DNA of 64,000 nucleotides from JAVKFY01 sp040223615 (GTDB lineage: Bacteria > Pseudomonadota > Alphaproteobacteria > GCA-2731375), in the NCBI GenBank assembly GCA_040223615.1, contig JAVKFY010000058.1:1-64000 (forward strand), written 5' to 3'. Positions 42,443 to 51,462 of this stretch are shown in pieces. Below the pieces are notes generated by a model, which made no database searches, had not been told where the DNA came from, and saw nothing but the letters and a program-made list of their open reading frames with translations. Every line of letters begins with the position of its first letter. Within the stretch, counting starts at the first letter, position 1. The translations under genes were made by a program, and so were the position numbers.

Positions 42443-43785
42443 GAAGCGAACGTCAACGTCACTCTTAGCCCCGGCATCGCGTCGGACAGCACGATTCTAG
42501 CGCCGTGCAACCGCGCCACCGCGGCGACCAGGCTCAGGCCCAGGCCGCTGCCCGGCGTGCCGCGGCTGACGTCGAGGCGCACGAAGCGGTCGAGCACGCG
42601 GGCGCGGTCGGCCGCCGGGATGCCGGGGCCGGTGTCGCGCACCGCAAGCAACGCCGGCGTGACACAGACCTCGATGCGACCGCCCAACGGGGTGTACTTC
42701 ACGGCGTTGTCGAGCAGGTTGGCCAGCGCCTGGCTCAGCAGTTCGCGGTGGCCCTTCACCATCACGCCAGGCGCGATGTCGGCGACCAGTTCCAGGCCGG
42801 CCTCCTCGGCGATCGGCTGGTAAATCTCGCTCAGGTCCGCGGCTACCGCTGTCAGGTCGGTCGGTTGCAGGTCGAGCCGGCCGACACCGCTCTCCGCGCG
42901 CGCGATGTTCAGTAGCGCCTCGAAAGTCGCCAGGATCGAGTCGAGTTCGGCGCTCACCTGCCGTAGCGCCTCGCGGTGATCGCCATCGCGGTCCAGCGCC
43001 GCCTCGATGCCGCCCTTCGCCCGGGTCAGCGGGCTGCGCAGATCGTGCGCCAGGCTGTCGGTCACCGCGCGCATGCCAATCATCAAGGTTTCGATCTGCG
43101 CCAGCATGTCGTTGATGGTGGCGGCCAGCCGGTCGAACTCGTCGCCGCTGCCGCTCTGCGGGATGCGTTGCTTCAGATCGCCGCCGACGATGCGCTGGCT
43201 CGCCTCGCGCACCTCGTCGACCCGGCGCAGCGCGTAGCGTCCGATCAGCACCCCGCCACCGAGCGCCAGCACCAGCGCCGGCAGGATCGCCCAGGCCAGC
43301 GCCGACCACATGATCGCGCGCAAGTCCTGGCGTTCCTGCGTGTCGCGTCCGACCAGCAACCGGAAGCCGCCGCGCAGCACGAAGGCATGCGCGCGGATGG
43401 TGTGCGGGCTCACGCTCTCGTCCTGCTGCCGCAGCACGGAGAACTCCAGCCAACCGTCGGGGTCGGCGGCGACGTCAGGCCAGACACTGAGGTTGCCGGC
43501 CAGCGGCCGCCCGCGCGGGTCGGCCAGCAGGTAGACGCCGGCCGGGTCGCCGTTCGGACCGCTACGCTCGGCGATCACGCCGACCAGCCGCGGCAGGCCC
43601 TGGGTGCGGTACTGCTCGGCCAACCCGCGAATCTCGGCCTGAATGGTCTCGGTGGTCTGCTGCGCCACCAGCCCGGCGGTCGACCAGTAGACGAACCCGA
43701 CCAGCGCCAGCAGCGTGACGGCGAGCAGAACCAGGTAGACCAGCGCGATCCGGAACGTCGAGGTGCGAAGCAGCCTACTCGGCAC
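42439..43785 (-). CDS. Sensor histidine kinase
   Basis: A 448-residue two-component kinase. The N-terminal transmembrane helix lies near residues 12-34; a periplasmic region of about 130 residues follows; then come a second helix near 163-184, a HAMP linker (residues about 186-235), the H-box SLAHDLRSPLTRAKGG, the N-box ALANLLDNAVKYTP, the G1 motif VRDTGPGIP and the G2 motif GSGLGLSLVAAVA. The start is GTG, overlapping the regulator stop by 11 bases. The stop codon falls inside repeat copy B, so the insertion of the repeat may have set the protein's end. Confidence 0.9.
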   Translation of the reverse strand: MPSRLLRTSTFRIALVYLVLLAVTLLALVGFVYWSTAGLVAQQTTETIQAEIRGLAEQYRTQGLPRLVGVIAERSGPNGDPAGVYLLADPRGRPLAGNLSVWPDVAADPDGWLEFSVLRQQDESVSPHTIRAHAFVLRGGFRLLVGRDTQERQDLRAIMWSALAWAILPALVLALGGGVLIGRYALRRVDEVREASQRIVGGDLKQRIPQSGSGDEFDRLAATINDMLAQIETLMIGMRAVTDSLAHDLRSPLTRAKGGIEAALDRDGDHREALRQVSAELDSILATFEALLNIARAESGVGRLDLQPTDLTAVAADLSEIYQPIAEEAGLELVADIAPGVMVKGHRELLSQALANLLDNAVKYTPLGGRIEVCVTPALLAVRDTGPGIPAADRARVLDRFVRLDVSRGTPGSGLGLSLVAAVARLHGARIVLSDAMPGLRVTLTFAS

Positions 43786-44449
43786 TGATGGAGTATCCGC
43801 CGCCGCGATGGGTGTGGATCAGCGGCACGTCGAACCCCTTGTCGACCTTGCCGCGCAGGCGGCTGATGTGCACGTCGGTGACGTTGGTCTGCGGATCGAA
43901 GTGCAGGTCCCACACGCCCTCGAACAGCATCGTGCGGGTCACCACCTGCCCGGCCCGGCGCATCAGGAACTCCAGCACCTTGTATTCCTGCGGCCGCAGG
44001 TCGAGTTGCCGGCCGGCGCGGGTCACCTTGCGGGTCAGCAGGTCCATGGTCAAATCGCCGACGGTAAGCGCCGTGGTCTCCTTGATCGCGCGCGGCCGGC
44101 GGGTCAGCGCCTCGACCCGCGCCAGCAGTTCGGCGAAGGCGAAGGGTTTGGTCAGGTAGTCGTCGCCGCCGGCCTTGAGCCCGACCACGCGCTCGTCGAC
44201 ATGCGCCAGCGCCGACAGGATCAGTACCGGTACCTCGATCTCCGCCGCGCGCAATGCCTTGATCACCGCCAGCCCGTCCAGTTCCGGCAGCATGCGGTCG
44301 ACGATCATCGCGTCGTAGCCGCCACCGGTCGCCAGGTGCAGGCCGTCGCGGCCGTCGGCGGCGCGGTCGACCACGTGACCCGCCTCGGCCATGCCCTTGA
44401 CGATGTAGCCGGCGGTGCGGTCGTCGTCCTCGATCAGCAGCAGTTTCAT
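43775..44449 (-). CDS. OmpR-family response regulator
   Basis: A 224-residue regulator. The receiver domain has the acidic pair in IEDDD, the phosphorylated Asp in MIVDRMLPELDG and Lys in GGDDYLTKPFAFAELLARVE. A winged-helix effector domain follows (ALTVGDLTMDLLTRKVTRAG, ending RLRGKVDKGFDVPLIHTHRG and GGYS). A GTGGAGGCACG ribosome site precedes the ATG. It is the middle gene of a protease-regulator-kinase unit. Confidence 0.95.
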   Translation of the reverse strand: MKLLLIEDDDRTAGYIVKGMAEAGHVVDRAADGRDGLHLATGGGYDAMIVDRMLPELDGLAVIKALRAAEIEVPVLILSALAHVDERVVGLKAGGDDYLTKPFAFAELLARVEALTRRPRAIKETTALTVGDLTMDLLTRKVTRAGRQLDLRPQEYKVLEFLMRRAGQVVTRTMLFEGVWDLHFDPQTNVTDVHISRLRGKVDKGFDVPLIHTHRGGGYSISAE

Positions 44450-44470
44450 CGTGCCTCCACTATAGCGAAC

Positions 44471-44496
44471 GGGCGGGCCGGTTGCCCGGCCCGCCC
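44471..44496. other. Stem-loop between Do-like protease gene and response regulator
   Basis: Perfect 11-base arms GGGCGGGCCGG and CCGGCCCGCCC enclose a 4-base loop. On the minus strand it follows the protease stop by 45 bases and precedes the regulator by 22. It has no T-run, so it may limit but not end transcription from the protease gene into the two-component genes. Confidence 0.6.
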
Positions 44497-44540
44497 ATGG
44501 GCGCCGCAAACTGGGGGGCCAAGCGGCACCCTGCCCGAGC

Positions 44541-45974
44541 TCAGGCCACGGGAAGCTTCAGGCCGATGAACAGATCGCGGCCGTCGCGCGTCACCAGCAT
44601 GACCACCGACTGGCGCGCGTCCTTGCGGGCGGCGGCCACCGCCTGCTCGACGGCTTGCGGCGTCGTCACCTCGCTCTCGCCGACGCGGCGGATCAGGTCG
44701 CCGGGCCGCAGGCCGCGCGGGTCCGCACCGTCGACATCGACCACCAGCACGCCCTTGGCTTCGGCGCCGAGGCCAAGCTGCTGGCGACGTTCAGGTGTCA
44801 GCGGGGCAAGCTCGGCACCCAGCGCCTTGGACGTGACGGCACTTTCCGGCGCGGTCTCCGCGGCGGCGAACAAGGCCGCCGGCTGCTCGCCGATCGCGAC
44901 GTCCAGCGTCACCGGCTTCTCGTCGCGCCAGATATCGACCTTGGCCGAGGTCTCGGCCGCGGTCTGGCCGACCAGGCGGACCAGGTCGCGGGTATCGTCC
45001 ACCGCCTGGCCGGCGAAGCCGACGATCACGTCGCCCTGGCGCAATCCAGCCTTGTCGGCAGGGCTGTCCGGCGTGACTTCGGTCACCATAGCGCCGTGCG
45101 CCTTGTCGAGACCCAGCGCCTGCGCCAGCTCGTCGGTGACGCCCTGGATACGCACGCCGAGCCAGCCGCGCGTCACCTTGCCGTCCGCGCGCAGTTGCGC
45201 CACGACGGTCTTCACCATGTTCGACGGGATCGCGAAGCCGATGCCGATATTGCCGCCCGTGGGCGAGAAGATCGCGGTGTTTACGCCGATCACGTTGCCC
45301 TTGGTGTCGAAAAGCGGACCGCCGGAGTTGCCCCGGTTGATCGACGCGTCGACCTGCAGGAAGTCGTCATACGGGCCGGCGTTGATGTTGCGCCCGCGCG
45401 CCGAGATGATGCCGGCGGTGACCGATCCGCCGAGGCCGAAAGGGTTGCCGACCGCGACCACCCAGTCGCCGACCTCAGCCCTGTCGCTGTCGCCAAGCTT
45501 CACGAACGGCAGCGGTTGCTTGGCCTCGATCTTCAGCAGCGCCAGGTCGGTCTGCGGATCGACGCCGATCACCTTGGCCAGATAGTCGCTCTCGTCGGCA
45601 AAGCGCACCTTGACCTCGTCGGCACCGTCGATGACGTGGTTGTTGGTCACCACGTAGCCGGTCGGGTCGACCACGAAGCCGGAGCCCTGCGCGGCCATCT
45701 TGCGCGGCTTCGACGGCCCCTGGTGGCCGCGGAACTGCTCGAAGAACTTCTCGAATGGCGAACCCTCCGGCACCTTGAAGGGCAGTTGCGGCGTCTGCGC
45801 CGCGACCTCGGTGCGGGTGGTGGCGATGTTGACCACCGCGGGCGAGACCTGCTTGACCAGGCCGGAGAAACTCTCCGGCGGCGGCGCGGCTTGCGCGCCC
45901 GCGCTCCAGACCAGCATCGAGCCAGCCAACAGGCCGGCCCCGAGACGCCGGCCGAGCAAAGCGAGTTCGGACAT
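44541..45974 (-). CDS. Do-like periplasmic serine protease/chaperone (DegP/DegQ family)
   Basis: A 477-residue protein. A signal peptide (about residues 1-30, ending near AQA-AP) is followed by the trypsin-like domain: catalytic His in YVVTNNHVIDGADEV, Asp in DPQTDLALLKIEAK and Ser in NRGNSGGPLFD. Two PDZ domains follow (about 250-340 and 370-475). Do-like proteases degrade or refold misfolded envelope proteins. The ATG at 45974 has GGAGG six bases upstream. It is the first gene of the unit with the response regulator and sensor kinase, consistent with an envelope-stress circuit. Confidence 0.95.
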   Translation of the reverse strand: MSELALLGRRLGAGLLAGSMLVWSAGAQAAPPPESFSGLVKQVSPAVVNIATTRTEVAAQTPQLPFKVPEGSPFEKFFEQFRGHQGPSKPRKMAAQGSGFVVDPTGYVVTNNHVIDGADEVKVRFADESDYLAKVIGVDPQTDLALLKIEAKQPLPFVKLGDSDRAEVGDWVVAVGNPFGLGGSVTAGIISARGRNINAGPYDDFLQVDASINRGNSGGPLFDTKGNVIGVNTAIFSPTGGNIGIGFAIPSNMVKTVVAQLRADGKVTRGWLGVRIQGVTDELAQALGLDKAHGAMVTEVTPDSPADKAGLRQGDVIVGFAGQAVDDTRDLVRLVGQTAAETSAKVDIWRDEKPVTLDVAIGEQPAALFAAAETAPESAVTSKALGAELAPLTPERRQQLGLGAEAKGVLVVDVDGADPRGLRPGDLIRRVGESEVTTPQAVEQAVAAARKDARQSVVMLVTRDGRDLFIGLKLPVA

Positions 45975-46086
45975 CCTCATCCTCCAATCCGTCATGGCGG
46001 GCGGACGTGCCCGTCTGTCGGACTGGAATGTGGGTGCGCCGGGCCAGATTGGCGCTTGCAGCCGCATGAACTCGCTGTAATGCGGC

Positions 46087-46668
46087 TCAGCGGACCGTGC
46101 GCAAAGCCACGTCGACGATATCGACCAGCCGGTCCCGATGCGGGTTCGCCTTGGCGACCAGGCGCAGGCCCTGGATCGTGGAAACGAGGAATCGAGCCAG
46201 CGCTCTGATGTCGGTATCCGGCGCGATCTCCCCGGCCGCCTGGCCACGCGCCAAGGCGACGTGGATCTCGCCCTCGATGGCATCGAAGGCGCTGCCGAAG
46301 CGTGCCGCAAGCTCAGGCTCCGCGGCCGCCAGTTCGCCGGTGCAGTTGCCCAGGAAGCAGCCGCGCCGCCCCGGCCCCTCCACCGCGCCATCGACGAACA
46401 CCATCAGGAAGTCGCGCAAGTTGACCTGCACCGGAAACGGTCGGGACAGCGCGGCGGCGACACGTTTCGTGACCCCCGCCTCGTAACTTTCAAGCGCCGC
46501 CAGGAGCAGGCCATGCTTGGAGCCGAACGCCTCATAGAGGCTGGAACGGCTCAGCCCCATGGCCCCGCACAGGTCGCCGACCGACGTCGCCTCGTAGCCG
46601 CGCGACCAGAACGTATCCAGCGCGCGGGCGACGGCGGTCTCAGTATCGAAAGCGCGCGGACGTCCCAT
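46087..46668 (-). CDS. TetR-family transcriptional regulator
   Basis: A 193-residue protein. Its N-terminal helix-turn-helix is VARALDTFWSRGYEATSVGD then LCGAMGLSRSSLYEAFGSKH, typical of TetR regulators, and the C-terminal helical ligand-binding domain follows (about 55-193). A GC-poor segment with CATATGTACAC, which is rich in promoter-like sequence, lies immediately upstream. It lies 99 bases downstream of the reductive dehalogenase gene on the same strand and could be its regulator. Confidence 0.9.
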   Translation of the reverse strand: MGRPRAFDTETAVARALDTFWSRGYEATSVGDLCGAMGLSRSSLYEAFGSKHGLLLAALESYEAGVTKRVAAALSRPFPVQVNLRDFLMVFVDGAVEGPGRRGCFLGNCTGELAAAEPELAARFGSAFDAIEGEIHVALARGQAAGEIAPDTDIRALARFLVSTIQGLRLVAKANPHRDRLVDIVDVALRTVR

Positions 46669-46767
46669 GCCGAACTATATGACAGGCCGGCATAGCCCAG
46701 TCCATATGTACACAAACAATTGAAAGTTAGCCGCCCAACCGTGCCGAAACGGCGACCTTGCGCGAAC

Positions 46768-48891
46768 TCACTCCGCCGCCTCGCCGACCCCCAGATTGGT
46801 GGCGCGCCTGGCCAACGCCTCCAGGGGGGTTTCCAGTTCCACCGCCAGCGCCGCCTTGCGGTCGACCGGCCAGGGGTCGAGGTGATCGGGTGGCGGCATC
46901 GCCGCGGCCGGATAGTACGCCATCGGCTGTTTCGCCGGGTCCATGCGGGCTTCGCGCTCCGGCTCGATGTCGCGCTGGTTGCTGCCGCGCGGGGTGACGC
47001 AGACGCCGTCGACGATCTCCAGGTCGAACCACCATTTCTTCGCCGGGTTGCGCTTGCCGTGGCCGAGCGCATCGTCCAGCCGCACCGCCAGCGGCACCAG
47101 CGCCGGCTTGGCCCACATCGCGTTCACCCCGGCCCAGCTCGCCATCCGGGTCAGCAACGGGCCGTCGGCGCTGATCACCTTGTTCAGCGGACAGGTCTTC
47201 ATGCAGCGCCCGCAGGCCGAGCCCTTCATGTTGGTCAGCCGGTAGCGCGTGCAGCGCTCCACGTCCGGCTTCCAGATCTCGTAGCCGTTGAACATCACCT
47301 TGTCGCCCCAGGGGATCGCGTCGCAAGGGCACTCGCGGGCACACTTCAGGCAGTTGTCGCAGAAATACTGCAGCCCGAAATCGATCGGCTTGTCGGGCAC
47401 GAGCGGCAGATCGGTGGTCAGCACCACGGATTTGAAGCGCGGCCCGACGAAGGGATTCAAGACCAGCTCGCCGATCCGGCTGAGCTCGCCCAGGCCGGCC
47501 CACAGCACCAGCGGGATGTGCAGCACGTCGCTGTCCAGGTTGGTCTGCGGCCGCGCCGGCACGCCCATGTCGCGCAACGTGTCGGCCATGATCCCGGCGA
47601 TCTCGGCGCCGCGCATGTAGCCGCGCATCGACTGCGCGCCTGAAATCCAGTCGTCGCCGGACGCGCCCTCCATGGTCTCGTATTCCTGGTCGATCAGCAT
47701 CACCACGGCGTAGCGGTGGTACGGCTCGACCGGCCGACCGTCGGCGTGGTGCGAGAACCAGCCGTAGTCGGGTATCTCGCAGATCCCGGTAAGGTCGGCG
47801 CCCAGCAGATAGGACAGCGACTTGATCGCCTTCGTGTTCGCCTCGGCGTCGTCCAGCGCTGGCGCGCGCGCCTCGGCGACCGGCCCGTCCTGCAACGGCA
47901 CCATGGCGCGGATGAACGGGATCATCGCCAGGCTGAACGGCTGCTTGGTGGCGAAGCGGCCGCGCTCCTTCTGGCCCTTTTGGCCCAGGTCGCCGCGCAA
48001 CGCGCGCTCGAAGAAGGCCGCCCGCTTCGGCACCCGGGGCACCTCGTCATCGAGGATCAGCGTGGTCGGCCGGTCGACCCGCTTGACCTGCTCCATCGGA
48101 TATTTCGACAGGTGCGTGGCGCGTTTCGCCCGCCGCCGCCGCTCGCGCCCGGACTCGGCGCCGTTGATGCCGAGCCAGTAGTGCAGCGGCGAAGCCCCGT
48201 CCGCATCGACCGCAAGCGGCTCGTCCTCGGCCAGTTCGTAGCTGGTCGACACGGCCGCCAGCGAGAAGCGCTCGCCCAGGAACGGATTGGCGATCCCCGC
48301 ACCGACCCGCAACGCTAGTCCCGACGCCACCGCCAGGCGTTCAAGATCGAGCCCACCGTGACCCGCCGAATGCGCCGTCGCACTCCACCCCATGACGCGG
48401 ATATGCGCGGCGACAACGACCGCCAGTTCCGCCGCTCGCATGTCCCCGGCGGCACGCTCCGCCCCAGCGACCCACTCGCGCGCTAGATTGCCGGCCTCCG
48501 GCGTCCGGCCATGCTCGACCAGCAAGATAATGGCGTGCGTGTGCGAAGGTTCGCGGGCCTCGGTCCAGGCATTGTCGAACAGCCGGCAGATACCGACCTG
48601 GCTGGCGTTCAGGAAGTAGGCGCCGCCCTTGATATCGACCGCGCGGCGCACCGGATCGTCGGGGATCGGCGCCTGCTTGGCAGCGGGTTCGCCGACATGA
48701 AGGCCGGCCAGCAAGTCGTGATAGCGCGTCACCGCGCGCCCGAACGGCGTGTCCGGCGCGCTGGCGCGGGACGGCGTCGCCGGTGCTCGCTCCGCCTCTC
48801 GATTCCAGATGCGGCGGTCGCGCGGCAGCACTTCGGCCGGCAGTGGGCCGAGATGATAGGGGCGGTCTTCCTGGGCGGATCGAAGCAGCAT
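46768..48891 (-). CDS. Cobalamin-dependent reductive dehalogenase, soluble catabolic (NpRdhA/BhbA-like) type
   Basis: A 707-residue protein with a duplicated, nitroreductase-like cobalamin domain (about 50-280 and 330-500), and two 4Fe-4S binding sites: Cys511, 514, 517 and 521 in CDNCLKCARECPCD, and Cys547, 560, 563 and 567 ending CGRCMKTCPLN. It lacks the twin-arginine signal and the RdhB membrane anchor of respiratory dehalogenases. Length, doubled N-terminus and soluble form match Nitratireductor pacificus NpRdhA, which removes halogens from phenols with cobalamin as catalyst. GYMRGAEIAG and GPRFKSVVLTTDLPL look like the active-site Tyr and Lys regions (an inference). Unlike BhbA it has no fused reductase, so electrons must come from other proteins. 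Confidence 0.85.
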   Translation of the reverse strand: MLLRSAQEDRPYHLGPLPAEVLPRDRRIWNREAERAPATPSRASAPDTPFGRAVTRYHDLLAGLHVGEPAAKQAPIPDDPVRRAVDIKGGAYFLNASQVGICRLFDNAWTEAREPSHTHAIILLVEHGRTPEAGNLAREWVAGAERAAGDMRAAELAVVVAAHIRVMGWSATAHSAGHGGLDLERLAVASGLALRVGAGIANPFLGERFSLAAVSTSYELAEDEPLAVDADGASPLHYWLGINGAESGRERRRRAKRATHLSKYPMEQVKRVDRPTTLILDDEVPRVPKRAAFFERALRGDLGQKGQKERGRFATKQPFSLAMIPFIRAMVPLQDGPVAEARAPALDDAEANTKAIKSLSYLLGADLTGICEIPDYGWFSHHADGRPVEPYHRYAVVMLIDQEYETMEGASGDDWISGAQSMRGYMRGAEIAGIMADTLRDMGVPARPQTNLDSDVLHIPLVLWAGLGELSRIGELVLNPFVGPRFKSVVLTTDLPLVPDKPIDFGLQYFCDNCLKCARECPCDAIPWGDKVMFNGYEIWKPDVERCTRYRLTNMKGSACGRCMKTCPLNKVISADGPLLTRMASWAGVNAMWAKPALVPLAVRLDDALGHGKRNPAKKWWFDLEIVDGVCVTPRGSNQRDIEPEREARMDPAKQPMAYYPAAAMPPPDHLDPWPVDRKAALAVELETPLEALARRATNLGVGEAAE

Positions 48892-48915
48892 GCGGCAATT
48901 ATGACGGAAGCGGTG

Positions 48916-50064
48916 CTATCCGTCTCCTGCCAGGCCAGCCTCGCGCGCGAACCGTGCCACGAACGGCGCCAGATCGAGCCGCCGGCCGCGCCACGCGCTT
49001 TGCAACAACGCGGTGACCTGGTCGGGATAGTCGGCGAGCCCTTCGTACCAGTAGGCGGCGACAAGCTGCGTCGCCGGCGCCTTCAAGCCGGCCAGCGTGT
49101 TGTAGTCGGCGCCGGGCGGACCGGAACGGCCCGGCAGCGTACGCGCCTCGCCCAGCGAGCCGCGGAATGTATAGAACGCGTCGGCATGCGGCAGCGTCAC
49201 CAAGGTGAGGTCATCCAGCCGCCGCGCCGGGTCGGTCAGGTCCTCGCCCGATTGCATCGGCGCGTCCTCGCCCAGCACCAGGAACCGCGCCCCGCTTTCC
49301 ATGAACGACACCGCGCGCCAACGCGCCGGCTCGCCCCGATGCGGATAGGCCTCGTTGGAGCGCAGCGCGATGTCGACCAGCGGACGGCCATCTATCGGCA
49401 GGTCCAGCCGCCCCGGCCCTGCCGGGCCGACCAACCGCCAGGTGCGCTGATAGTTATGGTGCTGGAACATCAGCGCGATGGGCTGCTCCTCGCGGAGGGC
49501 CACAGTGACGTTCACGTAATGGTCGAGCTGGTGCCAGTCGGTCGGGTCGGCGACCGCCTGGATCGCCAGCTCCTGCCAGCCCGGCAACCCGGCTAGCACG
49601 CCCGACGTCTCGAACACCAGCGTATAGGTCAGGAATGTCAGCTCGAGCGGCGCGCCATCGATCACCAGCCTGTCATGGTCGACCCGACCGTAGACCACGC
49701 CCGGCCCGTACTCGCCTTTCGGCCCATCGTGGATGAACCGCGCGCGCGGGTCGCGGGCGTACTGGTTCAATGTGGCGCGATCCGGCGCGCGGGCCAGCAC
49801 CTGCCCATCGCCGTCATGAAGCGTGCCGTTGGCGATGTAGTGGCCGTAGAAGTCGACCGGCGGCCGCGCGTCGGGGCCCAGGAAGTAGACCGGCTTGTGT
49901 CGCGCCAACAACGCCAGCTCCGATGGAATCGGCAACGCCGTGCTGGGCGGATGATCGCGATACCATTGCTCGAACTGGCCGCGGAAGGACTGTTCAAGGT
50001 CCTCGCCGCCACTCTCGGTACACGCCGTCAGCACCAGAGCCACGATCAGCCATAGGGCACGCAT
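48916..50064 (-). CDS. Lipoprotein of unknown function
   Basis: A 382-residue protein beginning MRALWLIVALVLTACTESGG, a signal peptide with an LTAC lipobox, so Cys15 would be lipidated. The rest has no domain recognised by eye; it has many short beta-like stretches and HHNYQRTWRLVGPAGPGRLD-type motifs. Its homologues are often annotated as hypothetical. An in-frame ATG nine bases upstream is possible. It begins 36 bases from the divergent flavoprotein gene. Confidence 0.65.
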   Translation of the reverse strand: MRALWLIVALVLTACTESGGEDLEQSFRGQFEQWYRDHPPSTALPIPSELALLARHKPVYFLGPDARPPVDFYGHYIANGTLHDGDGQVLARAPDRATLNQYARDPRARFIHDGPKGEYGPGVVYGRVDHDRLVIDGAPLELTFLTYTLVFETSGVLAGLPGWQELAIQAVADPTDWHQLDHYVNVTVALREEQPIALMFQHHNYQRTWRLVGPAGPGRLDLPIDGRPLVDIALRSNEAYPHRGEPARWRAVSFMESGARFLVLGEDAPMQSGEDLTDPARRLDDLTLVTLPHADAFYTFRGSLGEARTLPGRSGPPGADYNTLAGLKAPATQLVAAYWYEGLADYPDQVTALLQSAWRGRRLDLAPFVARFAREAGLAGDG

Positions 50065-50100
50065 GGCCGCCATTGTAGGCTGGTCCCGGGAGGCAAGGCG

Positions 50101-51462
50101 ATGGCAACGATCAGTTCGCCCGGCGCGGCGCATTTCACGTCCGAGGTCGACGTGCTGATCGTCGGCGCCGGTGCCTGCGGTCTGGTCGCGGCGCTGGCGG
50201 CGGCCGAGGCCGGCGCCTCGGTCGCGGTGCTGGAGCGCGATGCGAGCCCGAACGGTTCGACCTCGATGTCGTCAGGCTTCGTGCCCGCTGCCGGCACCCG
50301 CTTCCAGGCCGCGCAGGGCGTCGCCGACAGCCCCGTCCTCTTCGCCACCGACATCCAGCACAAGGCCAAGGATCGTGCCGCGCCGACGTTGGTCGAGCTG
50401 GCGACCCAACGCATCGGCCCGACGCTGGAATGGCTCGCCGACCGGCATGGCCTGGAATGGCTGGTTCTGGACGACTTCCTCTACCCGGGCCACGGCCGCC
50501 ACCGCATGCACGCGGTGCCGGAGAAGACCGGCGAGGCGCTGCTCGCCCGTTTGCTGGCGGCGGCGAACGCTGCCGATATCCCGATCCTGACCGGTGCACC
50601 GGTCGAGACGCTCTATGCCATCGAAGGCCGTATCGCCGGCGCCCGAGTCCGCGACGACGACATCGGCTGCGGCGCGCTGGTGCTGGCGTGCAATGGCTAC
50701 GGCGGCAACCGGGCGCTGGTGCGCCGGCACATCCCGGTGATGGCCGATGCGCCCTACTACGGCCACGCCGGCAACCAGGGCGATGCCGTGCTATGGGGCG
50801 AAGCGCTGGGTGCGGGGACGGGCGACCTCTCCGCCTGCCAGGGTCACGGCTCGCTGGCACATCCGCATGGCATCCTGATCACCTGGGCGCTGATGGCCGA
50901 GGGCGGCATCCAGGTTAACGCCGCCGGCCGCCGCTTCGCCAACGAGCACCAGGGCTACTCCGAGCACGCCGTCGATGTACTGGCGCAGCCCGGCGCTATC
51001 GCCTGGGCAATCTTCGATGCGCGGCTGCGAGCCTTCGCGCAGGCCTTCCCCGACTTCCGCCAGGCCGAAGCCGCCGGCGCCGTGATCGAAGCGCCCGACG
51101 CCACAACTCTGGCCACGCGCATTGGCGCGTCAGATTTGCCCGCTACATTGGCGGCTCTCTACGACGGCACAGATGCGTTCGGCCGCGACTTCTCAAGCAA
51201 GCCAAAGCTGGCGCCACCCTATTGCGCGGTGAAGGTGACGGGCGCGCTGTTCCACACCCAGGGCGGGTTGATGATCGACAACAGGGCGCGAGTCGCGCGA
51301 GCGGACGGCCGGCCGTTCGCCAACCTCTACGCCGGTGGCGGCGCCGCGCGCGGCGTGTCGGGGCCGGACATCGACGGCTACCTCTCCGGCAACGGGCTGC
51401 TCACGGCCATCGCCTTCGGCGCCATCGCCGGCGCAAGCGCGGCTCAGCCGGCGGTGGAATAG
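50101..51462 (+). CDS. FAD-binding oxidoreductase, fumarate reductase/3-ketosteroid dehydrogenase-like
   Basis: A 453-residue flavoprotein. Its FAD motif is VLIVGAGACGLVAALAAAEA near residues 18-37; the mid region has GALVLACNGYGGNRALVRRH, and the C-terminal region ends YAGGGAARGVSGPDIDGYLS then GNGLLTAIAFG. Together with GRRFANEHQGYSEH this is the FAD/succinate-dehydrogenase flavoprotein superfamily. It probably dehydrogenates or reduces a cyclic or alkenoic compound. The 3-prime end overlaps the convergent short-chain dehydrogenase by 19 bases. Confidence 0.85.
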   Translation: MATISSPGAAHFTSEVDVLIVGAGACGLVAALAAAEAGASVAVLERDASPNGSTSMSSGFVPAAGTRFQAAQGVADSPVLFATDIQHKAKDRAAPTLVELATQRIGPTLEWLADRHGLEWLVLDDFLYPGHGRHRMHAVPEKTGEALLARLLAAANAADIPILTGAPVETLYAIEGRIAGARVRDDDIGCGALVLACNGYGGNRALVRRHIPVMADAPYYGHAGNQGDAVLWGEALGAGTGDLSACQGHGSLAHPHGILITWALMAEGGIQVNAAGRRFANEHQGYSEHAVDVLAQPGAIAWAIFDARLRAFAQAFPDFRQAEAAGAVIEAPDATTLATRIGASDLPATLAALYDGTDAFGRDFSSKPKLAPPYCAVKVTGALFHTQGGLMIDNRARVARADGRPFANLYAGGGAARGVSGPDIDGYLSGNGLLTAIAFGAIAGASAAQPAVE

